From: Cristatella mucedo
Taxonomy: Eukaryota; Bryozoa; Phylactolaemata; Cristatellidae
Length of the DNA stretch: 64,000 bases
Direction: 5' to 3'
Assembly (NCBI GenBank): GCA_009760855.2
Contig: WPIO01000064.1
Location: 1,042,001-1,106,000, forward strand
The stretch's first letter is position 1. Every line of letters starts with the position of its first letter. Of the stretch, positions 38,942 through 64,000 are shown in pieces. The notes beneath the pieces are model-generated. The model saw nothing but the letters and a program-made list of their open reading frames with translations, made no database searches and was not told where the DNA came from. Made by a program: the position numbers and the translations under genes.

Positions 38942-40065
38942 CATTGTCAGTTCCTACTATTCCCAGTATCTTTACAACTGACTACACGTGGATCCGCATT
39001 TCTCTGCAGCTTGTATTCTACCTTCGGTATAAGAAAGAAAGTATCTGCGATTCGCGAAACCGACGTCGTGTTGTTGAAGTTTTTCGAAAATATTTTTCGC
39101 CACCACTTCAGGTTATAAATTTATCTGATCTGCCCACAAATGTGGAATGAATATATAGCATTAAATTTTCTGATGTTCTGGACGAGTTTGCCCGCAAACT
39201 AAATAAAATAAATGCATAATTGGCTCAGATAGCCAATGGTTCAGTGCACCAGCTAAGCTAAACAGATGATTGAAAAAAGCATAATCTTAGGACTATTAAT
39301 ATATTGGCTATTAATCGAACAGTGTACGAGGACTGTTTCGGCTCATGCCATCTATGACCAAAACTTAGTCAACTTCCTTCCCGTCTCCCCCACTGCCGTA
39401 CACTTCAAATATACTCAAACATTTGATTTGTGACAGACCGAAAAAATTCAGCAGCCTGCCAAGCAGTGTCACTCACTGGCAGGTTCTTTCATTCTTTCGC
39501 TCTGTCCGATATATCTGAAATAGTTTCACATCTACCTCCTGTCACACCACAAGGTCTTCTTACTCTGGTCGATTGCTAGAAGCCTTTACTAACTTGTTTG
39601 AAGACCATGGTGACTACGAAGACAGTGCCCTCAGTAACTAGCCTCAAAAAGCCTGGAGCTCAATACTGACTGACATTGTGTCATCGCCTGCCATCTGACT
39701 CAATTCAAAAAGAAGCAATTAAAAGACTATGAAAAGCTAACCTAAGGTACATAAAAATTCTCATAGCCACCAGGATTGAAGCAGCCCTAGACGAAGCTCT
39801 ATCGCTCAAGCAGTACTGTTGGTTAGGTACCTAAATGATTGGTCATCTAAAGCCTTTCATAAGTTAACAGCATTTATAACGATATACCATGAAAATTACT
39901 GCATCGAGTTCAAGCACAGATTTGCTTAACTAGATTATTAAACTGAGCTCATCAAACTGAGAAGCCTGACTCCTGTCCAGCATTCACTGCTTTAGTATCC
40001 ATTTACATTACATTTCATTCGACAAAAGATGTAAATACAAATATATTCAAAAACAGGTAATAGGT
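38942..40065. other. no recognisable gene
   Basis: Words such as cctcaaaaagcctgga near 39645 hint at very old LINE sequence, but no motif order could be established. Confidence 0.3.
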
Positions 40066-40067
40066 GT

Positions 40068-40170
<103 letters not shown>

Positions 40171-40804
40171 TGTGCATGTGAGCTCGCATGAATTCGTGCC
40201 AGCGAGTGTTCGTGCGCAAGCAAACAGAGTCTTGAGGTGATCTTGTGAGTCGGACAACGATAACAAACAAACAGTTACTACATTCCCACCGACATACTGC
40301 TGATCTTAACCCTTTTTCTCTGAGCAACTTATTTGCCATAATCTTACTGCAGCTCACTTTTTCAGCTAGTCTTACACGATTCGAGTGCATGGGGTGGGGC
40401 AGCTGGAGCTTATTGCCAATCGACCTGTGCTACTGGGGCCCTCTGGTACAGTGAAACCGACCAAGACAGATTCCGTGCATATTTCAACACCGATTCCTTG
40501 CACAAATACCATCAATGGCGAATTTCCCCCAGCATAATCCGGGTTCAGTGACCACTGTTTTAGCAAAGAAGCCATCGGATATAGCAACTTAGAAGACGGC
40601 GCCCGAAAAATTCTCGGTAGCCATTTCGGTTAGAGCCTGCCGAGGTAGCAAAGCTATAAGTTGACACCTACCATAGCTGGCTCTAGGGTTATTTTTACTA
40701 CGGCTGAGGACGGTCTTTATATAAGGAGGCAGTGAAACAGCTTCGAGCTAAGCCAGTCAGATTATGACTGATATCAGTCATTACTCGTGCTTCCTGAATT
40801 TTGA

Positions 40805-41230
40805 CAACGAGAAACCGATTATGCGATAATCTCTGGCCGAGGGTACATAAAAGACAGTGCCATGAGATAGGCTGTTGGGATTCTAGACTCGGTATTTGAG
40901 CTGATTTGATATCTAGGCCACGAAGCCGTTGGTGTACGTCATGGCTGCTGTTGAACGCCTGTAACTCTCTGCTTCGGCCAAATAGACTTGTCTACGTTAT
41001 GGATACCGACTTCGTATGTTCATGTATGAGTGCTCTTCGTCGCTGCCGTGTTCTTGCTACAGCCGGCGTGCCTTTGTGCAGCACCTATAAGTAGCTAGCC
41101 GTGCTACATGGTTCAGGCGTCACCAGTATTCGTGGTGAGTGGGCTGAGATTAGCACCATTGCCAGCGCTGTGTTTGCTGCCTGGTTCTCACGTAACACGG
41201 AAGCCGCACACCACATATGTAGCAACGTTC
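40805..41230. repeat. unclassified ~430-base dispersed repeat, copy 2
   Basis: Same orientation and order of blocks as 27445-27882 (gataatct, attc.agactcgg, agccgttgg.gt.cgtc, ctgttgaacgcctgtaac, aatagacttgtc, gtagctagccg, aggttcaggcg-like). It is diverged by substitutions and small indels. Confidence 0.6.
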
Positions 41231-42790
41231 ATTCGTGCCCTTAATCTTCTCTATAGCAGAAGTCAGCAACTACTGGTCCGCTCAACTTGTCCAGTATACC
41301 AACTGGCAACGAAGGCAGTGGCACACAAAGGTAAGCTTAGATGCGCCAGGCAAGAATAGCTCGCGTGTTTTACATGACAGTAATTTCATTATAGATGAAT
41401 ATTTTGCACAAGCACAAATATACTGCACACTTGTTGGGCTCTGTTACAAAGGTGCCCTCTGATCCAGATATAGGCGCAAGCACTGCAATGCGCAGATCTC
41501 TGTAGTCAATCACATGACAAGCAACTGAAGTCATATGACCTGTGCACAAACTTTACCATAGCAGGGGCACGCAATTCGATGCAGCTTCCCGGCAAAAGCT
41601 GCACACGCCCAGGATGAGGGCAATCGCAGAAGAAGATGGCAGCTGAAGAGGGCAGCTTAGAAAAAGTGACGAAACCAGGCCATTGCCATTGACACGAGCT
41701 CCATCGGTTTACGGCCATGTGGCAACACCTTGAGCGACCGGCAGACTTTCCCAGAGAACACACACAGACTGCCCGTCAGACTGGCCAGAAGCAAATGGCA
41801 ACGGAATAAATAGTAATGCAATAGCAATGTCTAACTGAACGACCGTGATGTCAGTTATGACACTGCCCTTGTAGTAGAATATAGGTATACATTGTATGTT
41901 TGTATATATTAAATGCACATGTATTTTATAATAATATTATTACTTGAAGACTCCTCAGGATTCGAAGGTTGGCACGCAACTGTCTCTCTTTTCTGCTAAT
42001 GAAAATAATGCCTTCTCTGTGACTGCATTTCACTTCACCCCGGAGCCAGACGATTGCGCACAGTCTCTTTGCCGGTTGGCGATTAAAGAAACGAGTAATG
42101 AAATGCTATATGCCAGCTGCAGCCACGCCTATTCGGAAGGGCTGGGAGGAGAAGGAAGGTCAGGAAGCAAGGAAGTAAAGCTGGCCAGCGGCAAGCAGAG
42201 CTCTTATTCATCCGCCCTGCTGCCACGGCCATCGCTCCTGTAGCCTGCCTTTGATCGGCAAAGTCGCACAGCACGATTGCACGTCGAGCAGCACTTGCGA
42301 GGGATTCGAGCGAGCTTTGAGCTTGTCTCGAACGAAGGACAGACGCAAGTAGATCACGGCAGGGAGCTCAGGCAGAGAGCCGCGAGCAGCACGGTGGCGG
42401 GCATCTTGGTCGGCATCGGGCTGCCACAGGTAGAACCCACATTCTTCACGCGGTCGAAGGCCGCCGAATGAGCGAAATCATCCTCGACGACGCGCACTGC
42501 CACCACTCCCCCATCTGCCAAGAACGCCTTTTACAGCCTTTTACAACAAGCAACCAGCCAGCCTAGGGCTGACTGGTTGCTCGGCAGGTACTTGCTACCG
42601 AAGGAAAGAACCGAACGACGGAGGTAGGAGAGGTGGAATAAGCACGCTGTCACGCTATGGCGAACCGGCAGCTGCAAGGCTGGCAGAATTGCATCAGCTC
42701 TGAATGGGCGAGAGAGAAAAAAAAGAAATTCTGTGAGTTGAGTCGGGTAGGTCCAGTCGCGTGTACTGTTAACTGCGACGGTGGCTCTCG
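41231..42790. other. 3' flank / probable 3' UTR of the ZNF395-like gene
   Basis: Downstream of the minus-strand stop at 42791. No minus-strand poly(A) signal was identified with confidence, so the UTR length is unknown. A 17-base-pair hairpin lies at 42547-42583. Confidence 0.4.
42547..42583. other. perfectly placed short hairpin
   Basis: Arms caagcaaccagccagcc and ggctgactggttgctcg pair over 17 positions with two mismatches and a 3-base loop. It lies about 210 bases after the ZNF395-like stop codon on the transcribed strand, so it would be in the 3' UTR if the UTR extends that far. Confidence 0.5.
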
Positions 42791-60165
<17,375 letters not shown>

Positions 60166-60485
60166 CTAGGAAAGCAGTGCACATGGCTCAACTGGAAATG
60201 ACGACCAGCATGGGCTGGAAAACAATGGACTAAAATACAGCAGGAATTACAAGCTTACCAGAGCCCCGGATTGAATAAGAAAAGCACGCGACATACTTGC
60301 AGAGTCATACTGCACTAATGGCTAGTTTAAGATCTCATGAGATGTCTGGCTCTCTCAAGGCTAACTCACAGTAACTCCATGGTGGCAAGGCCAGTCGAAA
60401 AAGGAGTCATTAGGCCTCTAAGATTGATGCCTATTAAAAGACTGCGCCCACTAGGTTGACCTTTAAAATAAAATAAAATTCACCC
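60166..60485. other. upstream of the KKRK exon, nothing recognised
   Basis: No further exon of the ZNF395-like gene is visible here. Stops occur in frame on the minus strand just above 60170. Confidence 0.4.
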
Positions 60486-60489
60486 TGCG

Positions 60490-60797
60490 CCAATGGAGCT
60501 GCAACGGTGCCCTCAGTTGATCAGCAGACAAAAACAAAACAAAATTCTTAAAAAAATACCTGCCAGGCTTAGCTCCTTCATAACTAGCTAAACTGCTGCA
60601 CTCCTTCATAACTAGCTAAACTGCTGCACCAATTTCAGCCTACTCTTAGCCTCAGGTTCACTAACTGCAACCAATTAGCCACACCTTTTCTATCACTTGA
60701 AGACTGGGGCTGGCAGAAGATTGTGCTCTAAGGACCGTAGGCTCGGGAACTCATGTCTACATGTCTTGTACATTACATAACACTACATTACATTGTG
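60490..60797 (+). mobile_element. short degenerate LINE-B 3' fragment
   Basis: Carries the PARLSSFITS-like segment equivalent to ARHGLAPSYLAELLHQF, a QLATPFLSLEDWGWQK-like segment and a tail ttacataacactacattacatt at 60771-60795. A 29-base stretch (actccttcataactagctaaactgctgc) is tandemly duplicated at 60570-60627. Confidence 0.65.
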
Positions 60798-60799
60798 CA

Positions 60800-61665
60800 A
60801 CCAAGACATCGCCTGCTGTTGATGCCTCTGCTGCTGCCTGATTCTGGTCAGACCTTTCCGGTACTGCTTCACTGAGACTTCACTGTGCTCCTGTCTTTAT
60901 TGACTGCTCTACGATTTCTGTCGCAGGAAAACAACCGGTCCTTTAACACCACCGACTTTAGTATGATGTTTTTCCCCCTAATGGTAGGGTGAAGCCGGCC
61001 GACTATGGAGCTTTTGGGGTGCCTTGTTCTCACATAACCTTTCTCACCTTGTACAAAACTGCCGACATTAATCAAGTAAAAGCAATAAAGTAGTATCTTA
61101 TAGTCAGATAGACTTCTATCTTTTCTCTTAGGACAGAGTCTTTTATATCCATATGCACACTAAAAATCTGTTTAGATTCTGAGCATGCTACTAAAAATCA
61201 CTCCATGTAATCATTCAGTCTTTTTGGCTTTGTGGGGATACAGACTAATTCAAGCGAGCAAGCATGCATACACTTGCAGATATAGACACGATACTCACTA
61301 AGTATTACCCAGTGAGTCTCAGAGAAAATAGTTATTTCTCACGTCCTTGGGTACCATGGTACTACATCATGACCAAATTCCCAACTGAATGGTCAATCCC
61401 ATTACTGTACTAACAGTCAGCTTGGCAACTTATGGCCCCTGCTATTCCCAAAAGTTCATTGGTCAGTGCATAGGGCCCTCACCGTGCACAGTCATACATA
61501 TCAATTTCCTTGATCTCTTATGAATTGCTTTATAATATTGTGGGGACCTGCACCTGGCTTGGTGTCGCGAGGGTGTGCCCAGACCGCACCTTGTTCCAGC
61601 TTTATCAAGTTTTAAAATTCTCAGTCCCTACCACTTCCAAATCCTCAAGCTCAACACACCAAGAC
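60800..61665. other. no recognisable gene
   Basis: Short open frames only. Presumably intron of the ZNF395-like gene or its 5' flank. Confidence 0.35.
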
Positions 61666-61669
61666 GTAC

Positions 61670-61830
61670 TTCTGGGCTGGTTTGAATCAGTGGTTAAGGT
61701 GCTTGCGTCGACAAAGGTTAGGCTGAATGTATTTGATGGTCGAGGTCGTGGGCTCGAGCCCCGTTCCGTGGCATATGTGAGGGGGTTGAAAAAGATTGGT
61801 TCTCTCGGGGCTCCAGACCACTGAATTAAT
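61670..61830 (+). mobile_element. tRNA-like SINE candidate
   Basis: tggtttgaatcagtggttaaggtgct resembles a box A region and GTGGGCTCGAGCCCC contains box B (GGGCTCGAGCC). The downstream body differs from the other SINE copies, so it may be a related family. Confidence 0.5.
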
Positions 61831-62820
61831 ATGTATTTTATATTTTACTGCCAGGGCAAGCAGAACGGTGCAAGGCTCGCGGTGGCAGCAAGGTGAGATG
61901 CCATGAGTGGGATTAACGAAGGCTCCATGCCCAGCCTTACGTGTGAGTCTCCTCTCAACTTCACTGTATCTCGATCATCTCATTGTAAAGACTAGTGACT
62001 TTGAGTTTTCGCCATGCAGCACTCAACGCTTGAAATGCATGATTTGACATCATACATGCCCTCAGCAGCATAGTACACATCACGGTTTCGGTGTAGGTTG
62101 CTAAACTTACAAGGCATAAGTTGTAAAGCCTAAAGCAGTCTTCTCTCGTTGCCAAGCAACGAACGCTTCTTGGAGGATAACGTTTTTTATCCTGCTGAGG
62201 ACGATGCAACAAACCGACCGATAGCCTCCGCTTCATACTCTGTGCGCTTGCGGCTTGTAAGTCACACTTGCTGCTCGTAGCTGTCATGCAGCCAGTCACA
62301 CGTCTGCCAGGTCTCACGAACTGAACTAGTGCCCCCAGCCAGGCGAAAGACATCACAACCAAAGATCACACTAACGTCTCGAAGAGGCAGGCAATGCGCC
62401 AAGTACAATAAAGGCTAAGCAGCGAATAATAATACAAATTTCTGTTTAAAGAACGACTGGTATCAGGAGGGCTAGGAGTGGCTATATGAGCCAGACGTGT
62501 GTCACAAGACATACGGCAGCAAAGACGGACGCAGCATTTGGAGTCTGGATTCACAAACGAGCTTTGTATGGCTACCACTGTTATTAGCAAGTATTTTAGA
62601 GAACTGACACATCAACGACCAAGATGGGTTAAAAAAAATTTCAAAAATCAAAAAGAAAACTTTTTAAGATGGGTTGACACATTGAGTGAGCATAATAGTC
62701 TGTCAACTAATTATGCATCCATCGTTACAAATATTCCATGCAAGGGCACTAGCAAGCGCCTGTGTGCAGGCAAACTCGGGACCAGGAGTTTTGAATGTCT
62801 CACTAGCAGAGCAGTTGACA
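61831..62820. other. no recognisable gene
   Basis: A minus-strand open frame at 61961-62362 has no motif I recognise and does not match the expected N-terminal region of the ZNF395-like protein. Confidence 0.35.
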
Positions 62821-62828
62821 ATAGGATA

Positions 62829-63016
62829 GGAAACCGTATCTCTCCCCATACAATACACACTTGGTCATTCACTTTGCATTTACATTGCGCATATGATGAC
62901 TCGTATGATATTAAAAAGTAAATACATATATATATATATATGAGTAAATGATATGCACAATGCAAATGCAAAGTGTTTGACCAAAGTGTGTATTGTATGG
63001 GAGAGATACAGTTTCC
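62829..63016. mobile_element. MITE-like foldback (inverted repeat)
   Basis: The left arm starting ggaaaccgtatctctcccca (62829-62905) is the near-perfect reverse complement of the right arm 62941-63016 (ending gagagatacagtttcc). The loop is a (TA)n-containing spacer of about 35 bases. The element is about 188 bases long, non-coding and A/T-rich. A foldback MITE or a long RNA hairpin are the options. Confidence 0.75.
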
Positions 63017-63369
63017 AATATGTATATACATATATATATATATTTATTTATATTGTATATGCATAAATATGTAAGCAGCCAGAGAGCTAAGGCCCCATTA
63101 TATAGGTCCATGTGAAGAAACACTAAACCCTAAAGACCAACTAAGCTCGTGAAACAAAAGTAGGATGGAATAATTAGAAGCAATCATTGATCATTGGGCT
63201 GGACCAAGGCATCTTGCTCCCTTAGGCAAAGCAGGTGCTTAAGTTCGAAAACCCGGCACTAGCACGAGCACAAGCTTACGGCGCTACTGCAACCCTCATT
63301 TCCTACGATAACTCTTTACCAAGAAAGTATACTCAACATGCCAGTGTAAGTTCAAACCTGTACTCTATT

Positions 63370-63417
63370 TTAATAATAATAAGAAGAAGAAGACATTTGT
63401 ATGTGCTCTAAGAGAAC

Positions 63418-63448
<31 letters not shown>

Positions 63449-63560
63449 AGGCACTTTAAAGGATTCGGCAAATGAGGCATGTCAATTGGTTAGTTGTTGC
63501 ATTCAGTGTCAGCATGCAGAGGCAAAACCGGGATTTTCATCAAGGAGGAAAGACCAACAA
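63370..63560 (-). mobile_element. LINE-A 3' remnant with expanded CT
   Basis: (AAT)n/(AAG)n tail at 63372-63392, then the conserved block gagaactaaatctct with an inserted (CT)n, then aggcacttta and UTR words (gtgtcagcatgcag). Confidence 0.6.
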
Positions 63561-64000
63561 GATTTTTATCGGGGGGGGGGGAGACCAGCAAGTGATGGAA
63601 ACTTAAAGCGCACAGTCATAGTTTGTATTTGACACGAACTCGGCGTATGCTCCGAGCGGAAGTATGACATAATTTCGTCGTTGGTCACAGTCTTTGGCAG
63701 CGATCGGATGAGGGGGCCTAGGAATAGGATGAGGGGACCTTAGGGTTGCTTCCGAGTAGAGAGGGCAAATGCAGCCCCCTCCCACTTGGCCCAACCACTG
63801 TCAGCATGCATAAACACGCATAACATGCACAGGGTCAGCACGCATACGCACGTTGGGTGGCAGGGTATCAGTTCATACAACCGTGTACGTGCATCTTGCT
63901 GAACCGCAGCACGAAGTCAGGCGTCATAGAGCCATTTTCTTTCAGAAGCAGCTTAAGCTGAGACTGATTGGAGCACAGATAAGAGGTCAGCCAACTTAGC
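63561..64000. other. LINE-A-like UTR words and window end
   Basis: 63800-63860 repeats LINE-A UTR words (gtcagcatgcataaacacgc, gcacagggtcagcacgc). The final ~110 bases are open on the minus strand (LLLKENGSMTPDFVLRFSK), which might be an exon continuing beyond the window; not called. Confidence 0.35.

Overview
The window is nuclear DNA of an invertebrate metazoan; I cannot name the species. The evidence is spliced genes with GT..AG introns, a chymotrypsin-fold serine protease, a C2H2 + C-clamp factor of the animal ZNF395/ZNF704/SLC2A4RG family, many L2/CR1-type LINE copies, tRNA-derived SINEs, an LTR retrotransposon and long microsatellites. Nothing bacterial, plasmid or CRISPR-like is present. 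Most long open frames are microsatellites or transposon fragments.

Layout. 1-3.1 kb: two LINE relics facing away from each other. 3.9-6.9 kb (+): a complete six-exon serine protease gene with TATA box, signal peptide, zymogen site, catalytic triad and AATAAA; intron 3 carries a ~480-bp CT tract. 7-20 kb: LINE fragments, one ~745-bp solo-LTR-like repeat, a (TA)n block, a nearly complete LINE-B RT (13.7-15.8 kb) and a second CT-rich block. 19.7-27.4 kb: a long minus-strand LINE-B split by a 4.7-kb Ty3/gypsy-like element (20320-25018) with 488-bp LTRs and a perfect 5-bp target-site duplication. 27.4-42 kb: two copies of an unclassified ~430-bp repeat, a 17-bp minisatellite rich in E-boxes, LINE-A copies, a SINE, a very degenerate ~160-185-bp tandem array, and the second copy of the solo-LTR-like repeat.

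42.8-60.2 kb (-): four exons of a ZNF395/ZNF704-like regulator (Ser/Pro-rich exon ending in KKRK, C2H2 finger exon, acidic FYYTE exon, C-clamp terminal exon). Intron phases agree at every junction. Its 3.9-kb and 12.4-kb introns are filled with LINEs, SINEs, microsatellites, a degraded multicopy FLMG/LCLWDSR-type gene and one unexplained 113-codon in-frame candidate exon. The 5' exons are not identified. 60.2-64 kb: LINE and SINE remnants and a MITE-like foldback.

Two working names are used. LINE-A has a 3' UTR with repeated CTGTGCATG-type motifs and an (ATT)n tail. LINE-B ends in (ATTAC)n-like pentamers. The two host genes have no evident functional link; most of the rest is mobile DNA, often nested.
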